A stretch of 64,000 nucleotides of DNA from Blastomyces gilchristii SLH14081 (taxonomy: Eukaryota; Ascomycota; Eurotiomycetes; Onygenales; Ajellomycetaceae): NCBI RefSeq assembly GCF_000003855.2, contig NW_003101681.1:6738773-6802772 (forward strand), given 5' to 3'. Below the pieces are notes generated by a model. The model saw nothing but the letters and a program-made list of their open reading frames with translations. It was not told where the DNA came from and searched no databases. Below, piece by piece: positions 48,549-59,318 of the stretch (positions within the stretch are counted from its first letter, which is position 1; the number at the start of each line of letters is the position of its first letter). The position numbers and the translations under genes are program-made.

Positions 48549-49316
48549 TTACTTTTCTGCGTCTGACTTCCACGAGAACACAAACGAGCCGAGAAAAGAC
48601 CCGATCAAGATGCAAATGATAATGTACCCGTTGTAGTACATGGCTAGCAGCATGATGAAATAAGCGACACCGAATTGCACCATGTGCAAAAGTGAGCGGG
48701 CAGTATGTTGAAGCAGAGTCGGCCGTGGAGCACGATTTCCTGGGCCAATCGGAGTCTCTACCGGAGATCCTAGGCTACTGGAAGTCGATTTCGGGCTCAT
48801 GATTATTCGTTGCAATCGTCGTGAGTAGATGTTGCTTCTTCCAGCAATGTATTTATCGAATTCGTAACCAGCGCGCCGGAGGAATTCAAGAGACATGACG
48901 AGGAGAATGACGCCGATGCATGACCCTGCAAACATGCCCCTAGAGGTAATTCTCCATGTTGATGAAATGAAGCCTGCAGAAAAGAAATGTCAGGGGCATT
49001 GAAGCACATTGAAAAGGGCCAATAGCTCAAGGAAAAAACGTAAAAGGGAATCCTGTCCTCGTCATGGAGAGATTGGGAGAGCTTACAGGCATTGATGACG
49101 TCCCAGTTCCAAAGCATCTACAGGTGTAATTGATGTTAATCCCACGCCCACCGTTGCGCACCCAGCTAAGCAGTTCAACAATTCTATTGGAATGTCGTAA
49201 CCTACAGAGATCTTGCAGTCATTGTTGCTCCCATGGTCCATTCCGCCCATACTCATTCTACTAGCAATAGTTGAGGACGGCATTGATGCCCTACCAGTCA
49301 AGGGTGACAAATCCAT
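48549..49316 (-). CDS. CTR3: CTR3-type copper transporter (188 aa, three exons)
   Basis: Membrane transporter that brings Cu(I) into the cell, or out of the vacuole, as a trimer. Coding exons on the - strand: 49316-49206, 49117-49087, 48973-48549 (111 + 31 + 425 nt); introns of 88 and 113 nt have GT-AG ends. The N-terminus has a Met-rich copper motif, MSMGGMDHG (residues 21-29), then CKISMLWNWDVINACFIS spanning both introns, a hallmark of the family. TM1 is at about 61-79 (FAGSCIGVILLVMSLEF). TM2 carries the MxxxM selectivity motif (MLLAM, 155-159), followed by YYNGYIII, and TM3 the GxxxG motif (GSFLG, 172-176). The short Ser/Pro loop makes it smaller than yeast Ctr3. TTTGCTCA copies lie upstream, a copper-responsive type of site in yeast. 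Plasma-membrane versus vacuolar location cannot be read from the sequence. Confidence 0.93.
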
Positions 49317-50163
49317 TTCGATGCCGGAATGGTTTGAAAGTCAGCTGGAATGAATTCTCTGAAATCTTGCCAATTGGCAGTGAAGAAGACAAATAATACT
49401 AAGTGGCAAAGTGTTGGTGGTCATATTGCCCTCCCTTTATACCAGCAGGCAAGAGGCAACATCTGTGTTTAGGTTAATTTTTTAAACCCAAACCCAAAAA
49501 CTACAGTTCGAAAAGCCCCGAGCAGAAAAGCTCTCACAGGTGCCATGGTGCACTGTCTCTGTGGATGCTACGCATCTCCAAACACTAAATGAGTGTGTTT
49601 GAGCAAAACATTCCCTGACCCGCTTCCGCAAACGGTACGGCGGGGACGGGAAAGCCGTCTCTGGGGAGATTCAAGAATGAGTCAGTTTTTAGTTCCAATA
49701 TGAGGTGGGGAAGAAATGCAAATCCAGCTGAGATTCTACCTCTGGAGCGTTGTTAATTTGCTCAAATTTTCGCTTGCACTTGCAGTTGAATGCCTGTGAT
49801 AATAGGACTATATGACCTAGAAACACAAACAAACTCAAAACTCCAAATCCCGTAGCGTCTTCAGGCCGGTGAACTCTTGTTTCCACCTTGTCATTGGGTA
49901 GTTAGAACATTAATATTCATTGAACTGGACCCGAATCCATAACTAAAGTATCACTTTATATTCAAACTCACCTGGCAGTCTTCCTATCTAGCAAAACACT
50001 CACGTGATCTGCCAGATTCAGTGATTCACACAATGGTCTTGGCTGACCAACTTCATCAAACACCACCATCCCTCCCCTTATCGCCAACCTTGGGAGCCAT
50101 ACACATGGCCACATATAGCATCAACTGCTCTTCATCGATACTCTATTCAAGTTATCACCCAGA
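49317..50163. promoter_or_regulatory. Divergent upstream region of CTR3 and UPF3, with two TTTGCTCA motifs
   Basis: 847 bp shared by two divergent genes. TTTGCTCA is present on the + strand at 49757-49764 and on the - strand at 49600-49607, an inverted pair about 290 and 450 bp upstream of the copper transporter start. In S. cerevisiae, Mac1 binds TTTGC(T/G)CA-type elements in pairs at CTR1 and CTR3. The 8-mer also occurs by chance elsewhere in this window (48189, 17228, 42416), so the call is tentative. A 65-codon - strand frame at 49689-49886 with a hydrophobic run lies inside; I do not call it a gene. Confidence 0.4.
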
Positions 50164-51957
50164 ATGGTGCGCCATTCCCCCAAGCCATCGTCTGCTGGTG
50201 TTTTGCCCATCCCTGCGACGGCCACTCAAAAAGGAACATCAAACAAACCGAGCTCCAGAGCTGCTGCTCCACGGTTGAAGCTACTTATTCGAAGGCTTCC
50301 GCCTGGTCTGACGCCTCAGGAATTTGAGGCAGTTCTGGGCGATGAGTGGAAGGTTGGGAATGGAAAAGTTGACTGGTTTCACTACAAGGAAGGAAAAGTT
50401 TCTAAAGAGTGAGTCGTGCCTTTTTTTCTCACTCTCAGGCAATGGAGGATGATACGGAATCATTGACGACTAAACGATGATGCTAGCCCGGCAAAGCCTT
50501 CTCGACCTACGAGGGTATATCTACGTGTTACATCTATACCGCTAGTTGAAGAATTATCCGAAAAAGTCCGAGCATCTGCATTTCAAGATGCGCGCAACAC
50601 CAGTCGAGATCCTGTTGTCCTGGGGCCGCCTGCGGTAGAATATGCGCCTTATCCCCGTGTTCCTAGTAGCAGAGTTCGCAGGGATGGCCGTCAGGGAACA
50701 ATAGACCTGGATTCCGACTTCATCGCATTCCTTGAGAGCTTAACAAACCCTGTAACCAAGCCTGCTATGGATATCGGGGCGGAGGATACAAAGGAAGAGA
50801 AACCAACGATAACCCCCTTAATCCAATTCTTAAAGGATAAAAAAGCGAATAAGGGCAAGGAGGCCAGTTCTCTCACAAAGCCCTCGAGACACGGTCGTGG
50901 TGATGCGAGGGAGGGGAAAGACCCTAAAGTGGAACGGGTCCATGCCAGGAAGTTGTTAAGCCGAGCGGACAAGGCAGCGCCCTCACCGGGAGACAGACAG
51001 TGGAAACTTGACAGGGCCACGAAGGAAGCCGTTAAAGCAGTTAACAAACAGACAGCGAACCAAATATCAAAGGCTCCCGGAAAGACAATTGCATCGCGGT
51101 TGCCAAAAGAGGAACCGCCGGCCCAGACTGCACCGCCTGCGGAGCGCAGACGAGTGCGGGGAAGTATGAGTGCCGCAACTAAAATTCTACGACGGGACTT
51201 GGGACTTGCTCCAACTACTCCACGCAGAAGGCCAGAGAAACCAGCGTACGGAGAGGGTGCATCATCACCACCGACGAGCGAGACTGCCAAAGGACTCGCG
51301 TTTTCCAACGGTGAAAGTGGTAAACGGACTTCACTGAAAGCTAGCAGGGAAACTGAATTAGTTAGGAAGCCCGCAATTACAAAATCTCCCAAGGCTTCCT
51401 CACCGTCCAACACGGCAACAGGCCGTAATGCAAACAACTCGACGAACGCGCCAGCAAGCCCGGGAAAGCTCACAACCCCGCCTGGACCGAAGCACTCCTC
51501 TCCTACACAAGCTTCTGGCAAAGCATGTCCCCAGCCCACCGCTACACAAGCCTTTTTGAAGCATGCTAATCCATCCCAAGGGGTTACTGAGGAGTTGCTC
51601 GCGAGCGGTTTTTCTACCTTTGGAAAAGTTGTGAAAGTGGAGATAGACAAAAAGAAAGGGTTTGGGTACGTGGACTTTGCGGAGCCAGACGGGTTGGCTA
51701 AGGCTATCCAAGCCAGCCCAGTCCAGATAGCGCAAAGCCAAGTTGTAGTGCTGGAGAGGAAATCGGGCGCAGCGGTTGCACAGGCACGGGGAAATGCTAG
51801 CAATCGGCCGAACCAACCTCCAGGGGGTGGAGGGCCAGCACCCTCACGACCGACTCGCCGAGGGAATAGAGGCAAGGGTGGATTTAAGAAAGGTGGAGGC
51901 GGAGGCAATGCTGGCGGTAGTGCTGCTGGGGGAAACAAAAATGCCTCGTCAACCTGA
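50164..51957 (+). CDS. UPF3: UPF3, nonsense-mediated mRNA decay factor (571 aa, two exons)
   Basis: Upf3 links exported mRNA to Upf2 and Upf1 so that transcripts with premature stops are degraded. Exons: 50164-50408 and 50487-51957; the 78-nt intron has GTGAGT...CTAG with a CTAAAC branch-like site. The chosen ATG has A at -3 and G at +4; ATGs at 50021 and 50033 lie upstream in other frames. The Smg4/UPF3 domain spans about residues 36-190: LKLLIRRLPPGLTPQEF, DWFHYKEGKVSKDPAKPSR (across the splice) and RVYLRVTS. A long basic Ser/Pro linker follows. Near 435-505 there is an RRM-like fold with KGFGYVDF (RNP1, about 472-479), and the tail is Gly/Arg-rich (RGNRGKGGFKKGGGGG). A long frame on the opposite strand is a codon-composition shadow. 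Transport from nucleus to cytoplasm is expected. Confidence 0.95.
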
Positions 51958-53017
51958 CGATGGCAGTATCCTATGTCTAGGAATAACTTATACCTTTCAC
52001 GAGACGAGAAATAATTTGCATTGACTAGGTAGCGAGAGCCCTATCTGTCGAGATTCTCGAGCTTCTGATGTTACGAGTTTTGGGTCGTTGGGATTAGTAG
52101 TGGCATATCACGAGGAGTAAATTTCATTTGTCATGTACAGTGCATCCATAGAGGAATTTGCGTAATGATAATCACATGCAGTGGAGAAAAAATTAAGTTT
52201 GCAGAAATTTTTTTCATTATCTTAACTAATGTGCTATGTTGGTATCTATCGATGGCAGATAAAGTACCGAACTCATCAACACACATCAACGTAACTTTTG
52301 ACCGAAAAATATGTAAAATACTATACAGGACCTTTCAGACCTCCGCGGCGCCCACCAAACCAGGCCGACCGAAGTCAAGACGCCAAGGAAAGGTCAAGAT
52401 CATCACCACTCCCTTGATTGAAACGGGTACACATCGGTGACTTAAGCCTCCAGACACATGTAACCCGAGCCAATCGAGGCGGGAGCATAAAGGCTTCACT
52501 CTAGGGCGCCGGGGACATGGTGGTCATCAGCAAGGTTGGGGATTCAGTCGCTAATGCGAAAAAATCAGGTGGGACGATTTACTATAGAAATGATTCTCTG
52601 TAACGGGTGAATCAGTATCAAGATGTGATTCATAGATGCTCGGGGGGGGGCGATAATAGACAAATGTAAGGGGGGGTGCTTACTTGAAGTAAAGTCGACT
52701 GGATTTTAAAAAAAGGATGCGGATGTAGGAGGCTTAAATACTTTTCGCGGCAGGCGCTAGCGATGCGCTAGCCATAAGCGAGATCTGGATCAGGTAACCA
52801 CGGCTAGGTTGGGGAAGCGACCGACTTAGGGCTGATATGTCATGTGAACGAAATTTTAGACTGAAATAAACAAGGCTAACATAGCAAACAGAGCAAACAA
52901 GCCGCCAAAAAGTCCAGTATTTGACCCCAACCCAGGTTCATTTTTGTTTCGACGACGAGATAGATATTATACCACCCGCGTTCTTGGCCGAAGCAGGTGT
53001 ATGTAAATAATATCAAA
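51958..53017. other. Intergenic region between UPF3 and TYW1
   Basis: 1,060 bp without a convincing gene. A 91-codon frame at 52165-52440 ends in a basic KPGRPKSRR stretch but lacks a recognisable family. G-runs occur at about 52640-52675. A short hairpin, GCTAGCG-ATG-CGCTAGC, lies near 52757-52773. It should hold the UPF3 terminator and TYW1 promoter, but no specific element stands out. Confidence 0.6.
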
Positions 53018-55502
53018 ATGGCTTGGGAAGACCTGGGAATTGTTGCACGGGGTATGTAACTTATCTCATGTATTCCTTTTGCGCTCTGACTGTCTTTTCT
53101 CACAATCGTCGCAGGACTTCTCACCTTGTGGCATCGATACCGAGCCCCCATCTTTCTACTCGCAGCTGTGATCTTTACTGTCGTGTGGCTAGCTCCAAGA
53201 AATTCTCAACCCAATACTCCAGAACCTGATTCACTTCCTGCCTCTCTAAATAAGAATCAGAATCAAAACGCAAAATCCGAGCTGGAGTCATTCTCCAGCA
53301 ATGACCAAGCGGCAGGCGATTTACCCAAGCGCCATCGTTCAAGGTCCTCCTCCGTTGATAACAGACCTAAACAAGTTACGCAACCTGCTAATGGGCCTAA
53401 GAGGGTACGCGGCATCAAACCGGAGAAGAATGGCGCCAAACACCAGATCGGCGGCGGAGGATTACCCCGGGGCATTGTCATCCAACCTCTTGTATTTTAC
53501 GCCTCGTTGACCGGTGCTACTGAAACATATGCCAAATCATTCTGTGATAGACTACAGAAAGCATCTCACCCATTACTAGAGAATAATGGTAAAACAAACA
53601 TCCTACCTCCAGAGTTACATGATCTATCGTATATCGAGCTTGACGACTATTTCATCACCGCGCCGAAACCGCCCGAGTCAGCTCCGAATACCAGGTTCCT
53701 TTACTGCATTTTGATCCCGACATACAATATCGATACGATGATTAATACCTTTTTGGGTCATTTAGATGATACGCACAATGATTTCCGCATCGATACGTCT
53801 GCCCTGTCTGGGTTGGTCGGGTATTCCGTTTTCGGCTTTGGCGATCGGGAGGGCTGGCCGACGGAGGAGGAAGGGTTCTGTTCACAGGCGAAAGCAGTAG
53901 ATCGATGGATGGCCAAGTTGACTGGGAAAAAGAGAACATATCCATTAGGAATGGTGGATGTGAAAGGAGACAATATCCAAAAAGTCCTGAATGAATGGTG
54001 TGATGGATTGACCGATGTTATGTTCGACGTAATGACGTCCGGAGGACTGGGCGAGGGTGTTCGTGGAAGCGGTGATCCCGTGGAAAGTGACGAGGAAGAT
54101 ATAGATGACGATGGCGAAGACATCAACGAGAATGGTGAGAACCGTCGGAATAAGGGCAAGAATGAACAGATTATGGACCTTGAAGACATTAACTTCGGCG
54201 GTTCCAACAGCAGGAACGCATTTGCTAATGCTCAACCATTGCCTGTCGATTTCACAACACAGTCCCGCGCTCAAGCTTCCAAACCTGCCTCTCAGCTAGA
54301 AATGGTGCCTACCTCATCACCTACCTACGCCGCTCTGACCAAGCAAGGATACACAATAGTTGGATCGCATTCGGGTGTGAAAATATGCCGGTGGACCAAG
54401 TCCGCCTTGCGAGGTCGTGGCTCCTGCTATAAGAATTCTTTTTACGGAATTAAATCCCATCTTTGTATGGAAACAACCCCATCGCTCTCTTGCAGCAACA
54501 AATGTGTATTCTGTTGGCGCCACGGAACAAACCCCGTTGGAACTACCTGGCGCTGGAAAGTGGATCCTCCTGATCTCATTTTTGATGGAGTTAAGGCTGA
54601 ACACTATAAGAAAATTAAAATGCTTCGTGGTGTGCCTGGTGTTTCGGGCTGAACGCTTTGCTGAAGCCATGAGTATTCGACATTGTGCGTTGAGCTTGGT
54701 CGGGGAACCGATATTTTATCCCCACATCAACAAGTTCCTGTCTCTCCTTCACAATGACCGTATTTCTAGCTTCCTGGTCTGCAATGCACAGCATCCGGAT
54801 GAACTTGCGGCGCTTCATCGCGTTACGCAACTGTATGTCTCCATTGACGCGAGCAACCGCGATAGCCTACGGAAAATTGACCGCCCCCTTCATCGTGACT
54901 TCTGGGAACGATTCCAACGCTGCCTTGACATATTACGAGAAAAGAGATACCTCCAGCGGACTGTCTACAGGCTTACACTTGTCAAGGGTTTCAATGTGGA
55001 TGAGGAAGCTGCTGGTTATGCTGATCTTGTGGAAAAAGGTCTTCCCTGCTTTGTGGAGGTGAAGGGAGTAACCTTTTGCGGCACAAGCACTAGTGCTAGT
55101 GCTGGGCTAACCATGCAAAACGTTCCGTTCTACGAGGAAGTTGTAACTTTTGTCGTTGCATTAAACGCTGAGCTAACCCGGCGCGGCCTCGGGTACGGCA
55201 TTGCAGCCGAGCATAAGCACAGCTGCTGTGCACTGCTTGCGTCCAACAGATTCTACGTCAACGACAGGTGGCATACGAGAATTGACTACGACAAGTTCTT
55301 CACTCTCCTGGAAAAGGAAAAGAACGAGGGCATACCATTCCGGCCTGAAGACTATATGAGGGAAACTGAAGAATGGGCGTTGTGGGGAAATGGAGGGTTT
55401 GATCCGAAGGATACACGTGTGCACACTCGGGGAAGAAATAAGGCAAAGCTAAATGCAGCTCTGAAGGAAGCCCAGGACGCTAGCGTTTCTGCTGAGGGCT
55501 GA
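53018..55502 (+). CDS. TYW1: TYW1, radical-SAM wybutosine synthase step 2, with one-base frameshift
   Basis: TYW1 condenses N1-methylguanosine-37 of tRNA-Phe with pyruvate-derived carbons to form the tricyclic core of wybutosine; it works at the ER membrane in fungi. Exon 1 is 53018-53051, the 63-nt intron 53052-53114 (GTATGT...GCAG), exon 2 53115-55502. A membrane anchor lies at residues 22-38 (APIFLLAAVIFTVVWLA), a flavodoxin domain from about 138 (VFYASLTGATETYA) through GYSVFGFGDREGW, an acidic linker at about 330-370, and the radical-SAM cluster C471-SNK-C475-VF-C478. After V521 (codon 54641-54643) an extra T puts the frame into TGA at 54650; skipping one base gives RAERFAEAMSIRHCALSLVG and an 806-residue protein of normal length. 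The rest (FCGTSTSASAGLTMQNVP, HKHSCCALLA) is fully conserved in style. Either an assembly error or a broken allele. Confidence 0.92.
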
Positions 55503-56431
55503 GGCGTAAATTGTGGCTCAAACTTTCTTTTGTCCGTACATTAGTTCCAGTGGCTTGCGACATAGCGATTTGAGAAGCAATTCCATTCTGTGTTTCAGGC
55601 CACGGACGATTGTCGTCACCTCTAACTTTTCGCTGCAGAAGTAAGGCTCTGATCTGCCGCTTCGCTGCTAGTGTTCCAGTATCGGCTGTCCATTTACTGC
55701 GCCCGTAGCGACTGTTCTGTGCGCAGGGGTGAGGGCATCCCGTCCTGCCACAGTGGACTCAAGCTGCAGGACCATCATAACAGCCATCACTGCCCATACC
55801 CTCGATAAAGATATTCTCCGGAAACAGGAAGGGGACCTCGATAGCTCGTATGGCTAGAAGCTTGTGCGGCTACTTGGATGCGTTTAAGAGTCCGGAGAAA
55901 ACCTTGATCTCCCTTTGTTTGGAACCTACAAGTAAGGTGGCAGTGAGAAATTGAAATGATCGCTGTTAAATCGGCCCTAGTGGCACAACCAGTACAATCT
56001 CTGTCGATCAAAATTGTTTTCCCCTGGCGTAGAATAATTAATAGGTTTCTTGTTAACTATGTTGAATCATTACTTTACCTACCATTGACAGAGTGGTATT
56101 CAGCCGAAAAGGAAGGTTATGTACGCCATCGTAAAATTGACACCCCAGAAAATTTTTTAGCTACATGCTTCGAGGTATATTTCTGAACACTTGGCAGCAA
56201 GCTTGTGTATTAAGGCACGTTTGCAGGGGTAATGCTTTCTTTAATATTTATGAAGAATATCTACTCTTCGGCAGTTGGTAGCCACCAGTCTTTCTACCAT
56301 TCAATTCGAGATAGTTATAGAGCACTTACTCAAGGGCTTAGAGTGCCCTGCAATATATTTTAAACTTTTGAGACTTCAATATTTCTTCGAGGATAACGTT
56401 ATTAATGAAACAATATAATCTTGGAGGATAC
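55503..56431. other. Intergenic region after TYW1
   Basis: About 930 bp of mixed composition, falling in GC from 55,980 on. No frame with a recognisable product. It contains the right border of the gene island. Confidence 0.6.
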
Positions 56432-56536
56432 TGTTATTGTGTTGTGTTGTAATCTAACTACGCGAGTTACACTAAATGGATAGGTTGGGGTGACACATGA
56501 CTAGGGTAGGTGTAGTAATCACCAACACCCCCCCTT
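56432..56536 (-). repeat. 3' LTR (short) and purine tract of copia U
   Basis: On the - strand AAGGGGGGG (56536-56528) is followed by TGTTGGTGATTACTACACC, the standard purine tract and TGTTGG start of a copia LTR. It ends near 56432 with CAATAACA. The LTR is only about 90-96 bp and is not RIP-mutated. Confidence 0.7.
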
Positions 56537-57442
56537 GCTACACTGTGGCCTATAAGCTGCCACCCGGGGCCTCCCCCATCCTCAAATCTTTCAAAAACAC
56601 AATAATAATTAATTACATCAATCAGACCCTGATTTCCTCATTAGAAAAGATGTCTGTACAGCAATAACTGTAAAAATCAAGAAATACATGCAAAGTTCAT
56701 TGATCTGCTGTATCATTATTATCATTCAATCATTTCTTCTCAATTTTCTGAATGTCAATTCTTTTGACAAAATCTTCAAATGCATGCTTCATCAGTGACT
56801 TGATAAGCCTGTCAGCTATGTTCACTGTAAAATCAACATGTTTTATCATAATTTTCTCTTTTTCAATCAAATTACAGAGAATATGATATCTGATCTTAAT
56901 ATGATATAATCTTCATATTAAGAATTCCCTCTTTACTAGATTAATTACTCTCTTATTATCAACTTATAGATGTGAGCATATTTTTACTTTTTCATCATTT
57001 ATTAATCTGATATTATATAACATATCATTTAATCAGATTATTTCACAAGCTATCTTACTAGCTATAATATACTCAGCTTCTGTGATTGATTTAGTAATAG
57101 ATATCTGTCTCTACAATTACTATGAGATCAGTGATCTGTTAATTAATATAATGTAATCAGTAGTTAATTTGTATTGAGAATTCATTCCTACTCAGTCTGA
57201 ATTGCAGTATATTACAGAACTCAAGTCATCTTCTATCTCTTTCTTATACAATATGTCATGATTTTTCATCTTCTTGATATAACATAGAACATGCTTCAAT
57301 ACTACTCAACATACTTTGTATGAATACAAGTTAAAACATGAGAGATAGTTAACTGTGAACATCAGATCTGATTAGCTGCTTGAGATCAAATACTGCAATA
57401 ATCTCAATTCTTGACAATATCTCATAGCTGTAAAGTTGTCAT

Positions 57443-57838
57443 TCAATTCATCATGCCCCGGTGGCCGAATGATTAATGCGGCCACCCGGTAGCGCCTTGG
57501 CATGGGAAACCAAGGCATGTGAGTTCGAAACCCGCAGGGGATACATTAAATCTGAAACCCAAGCACCTCAGGTTTCTAATAAATACAGAGGTGTACAAAT
57601 CGCTCTAATAAATCGCTCTATGTTCCTGGGCTGGGAAGTTATTATCGCATGTATCTAATTGTCACTCCTTTGTATTTCCTATGTTCTTGTTATCTTGATG
57701 TGGTCTCAACACCTGTATTTCCTCCTGTATAATCAACACTTGGCCTGTATTTAACATCACGCAAGGACTCATCATAAGCTCCACTTGCATATAAGTATAA
57801 TGAAAGAATAATAATAATAATAATAATCAATTCATCAT
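57443..57838 (+). repeat. 12-bp target site duplication around the SINE
   Basis: TCAATTCATCAT occurs at 57443-57454 and 57827-57838, directly at both ends of the SINE. Removing the SINE and one copy restores the copia reading frame. Confidence 0.93.
57455..57826 (+). mobile_element. tRNA-derived SINE (372 bp) with (AAT)n tail
   Basis: Short interspersed element. The head (57455-57541) looks like a tRNA: A box TGGCCGAATGA at 57462-57472, a 7-bp hairpin GCCTTGG/CCAAGGC, and B box AGTTCGAAACC at 57522-57532, the split promoter used by RNA polymerase III. A ~250-bp unrelated body follows, ending GCATATAAGTATAATGAAAG and a pure (AAT)n tail. That end resembles the LINE end in this window. It is flanked by a perfect 12-bp duplication and is GC-normal while the copia around it is mutated, so it inserted after the copia decayed or was too short to be mutated. 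The acceptor and T stems no longer pair well, so it is not a functional tRNA gene. Confidence 0.88.
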
Positions 57839-58452
57839 TCTCATTAGATGAAAATTTCAGTTATATACTCATTATTATTGAGGTCTCTGCAGAATTGACC
57901 TTATTTATTGCAAAATCTTTCAATATTTCTTTAATATAACAGCTCTGTGTAACTGCTAGATTTTCATCTCAGTATTTGATCTTCATTCTCAGATAAGATT
58001 TATTCTGTTTAACTTCTTTTATCTCAAATCTTTTCCTGATTTTCATTAAAATTCACTCAATTTCACTCTCTTCAGACTCTGTGATTTGACAGTCATTGAT
58101 ATATAGTGTCAAGAATAACTTGTGAATTGAATGATAAAGAAATATGCTGTTATAAGATAAGATCTTGAATTCTAGATTTATTAAGTGTTCTGTTATAAGA
58201 AAATATCATGTTCTGACTATTTATTTCATTCTGTATAAGCTCTGATGTATAAGTTCTACTAATTCATCATAACTGTGCTTAATCTCTGTAAGTAGTTGTA
58301 TAAATATCATCTCATTCTGAGGCAATACTTTATTTAAAAATGCAGATACATAGTTAATTGATCTGACTTTTCAGCTTCTTGCTATTAATATAGTGAATAA
58401 GCTCTGTGATGTAGATTTAGACATCACTGCTGTATATAACTTATTATAATTA

Positions 58453-58953
58453 GACTGACCGTGTAACCGCATCTGAGACTAGAATCAGATTTTTTGATAG
58501 TCTCATTATCAATTTGACTGATCTCATTACACAGTTTTAACATTAGATAGTAGTTTCATACTGTTTCAGTGAGACTTACTATCTACTCTTATCACATTTT
58601 TCAAATAAGATTATGATTTTCACTTCTCAATTTAAATTATTTTTATTGCTTTAAATGACTTTAAATCTCATTTGAGTATTATCAAAAAGTGTTACTTTTT
58701 AAAAATTTAAAAGTAGTCTAAAAAAACCTTAAAATGTCTAAAAATAGTAACTTTATGCTAAGAATGAAACTAAATGAGATTAAATGAAATCACTTTCTCA
58801 TTTTTTTCAAGTTATGATTTCATTTTAAGATCTGATATATAGTCACTTTACATGTTTTTTTAATAGTCAGTCTCAGCAGGATTCACGCCAAGAAATGTAT
58901 GAGATCAGATCGAATGAGATCAAATGTGAAATTCATAATCTCAGCGGCCAGAC
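58453..58953. mobile_element. MITE copy 2 (501 bp, TA target duplication)
   Basis: Ends GACTGACCG and (inverted) GTCTGGCCG, flanked by TA at 58451-58452 and 58954-58955. Full-length match, in inverse orientation, to 33319-33820. It is inserted in copia U and interrupts its RT region. Confidence 0.88.
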
Positions 58954-59318
58954 TAATTATAATAAATATCTTGTTATTGTAGAAATTCTCTAATCACTTA
59001 ATGAGCTCTAAAAGAGATGATTTTATTCTTGTTATTCAATTTTCAATTGTACATTCATTTATCTGTAAGAATGTTCATTTTCAGAGTCTTCTCAATGATA
59101 ATATATATCTTCTTCTGTTTAAATATCTTAATCATCTTTTTTATTATCTCATGTTAATAGACTCAGTCTGAGCTTCTCTTGACTTCTGTCAGTATAGTTG
59201 ATTAATCTGTCAGAATACTTAGAACAGAATTTTTCTCATTAACAGAGTCTTCAGAGTCTTTATTTATAATAAGCTGTGTCTCATTATCTAGAAGATAGAT
59301 TAAATCAATTACACTCTC
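58954..59318 (-). pseudogene. Copia U upstream coding fragment
   Basis: Continuation of copia U beyond the MITE, on the - strand; it should hold the RT N-terminus and linker to integrase. It is too mutated for individual motifs. It ends at the (TTA)n tail of LINE C. Confidence 0.5.

Larger units (their letters stand above)
56720..58452 (-). pseudogene. Copia U reverse transcriptase and RNase H remnant
   Basis: RT motifs on the - strand: NYVSAFLNKVLPQNEMIFIQ near 58360-58300 (usual form D.VTAFLNG.L), KHSYDELVELIHQSLYRMK near 58280-58220, catalytic box LYINDCQIT near 58115-58085 (usual LYVDDL), and YIKEILKDFAI near 57955-57920. Reading continues through the SINE site in frame (NENDELNDNFTA). 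The end of RNase H is near 56810-56755. Stops throughout. Confidence 0.82.
56432..59318 (-). mobile_element. Copia element U (Ty1/copia relic) with nested SINE and MITE
   Basis: Copia-type element on the - strand. From its 3' end: LTR, RNase H end (IADRLIKSLMKHAFEDFV near 56810-56755), RNase H/RT junction where the SINE is inserted, RT body (57840-58452), then RT N-terminal part beyond the MITE (58954-59318). It is cut at about 59319 by the tail of LINE C; the 5' part is not in the window. The coding part is heavily mutated, but the LTR is not. Confidence 0.82.

Noticed and set aside
49689..49886. 65-codon frame with a hydrophobic run, upstream of the copper transporter
   Set aside because: No family, lies in a promoter region, and could arise by chance. 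RNA data would be needed.
50691..51938. 415-codon open frame on the - strand opposite UPF3
   Set aside because: It mirrors the GC-rich, Pro/Ala-poor-stop codons of UPF3, has no recognisable domain, and the + strand frame carries clear UPF3 and RRM motifs and a good splice site.
52165..52440. 91-codon frame with AT-hook-like end
   Set aside because: Only a short KPGRPK motif, no conserved context, and the first half is low-complexity AT-rich translation.
57455..57541. A functional tRNA gene (Ser/Leu-like)
   Set aside because: A and B boxes are present, but the acceptor and T stems pair poorly, and the sequence continues into a ~285-bp body with (AAT)n tail and target duplication. This is a SINE.
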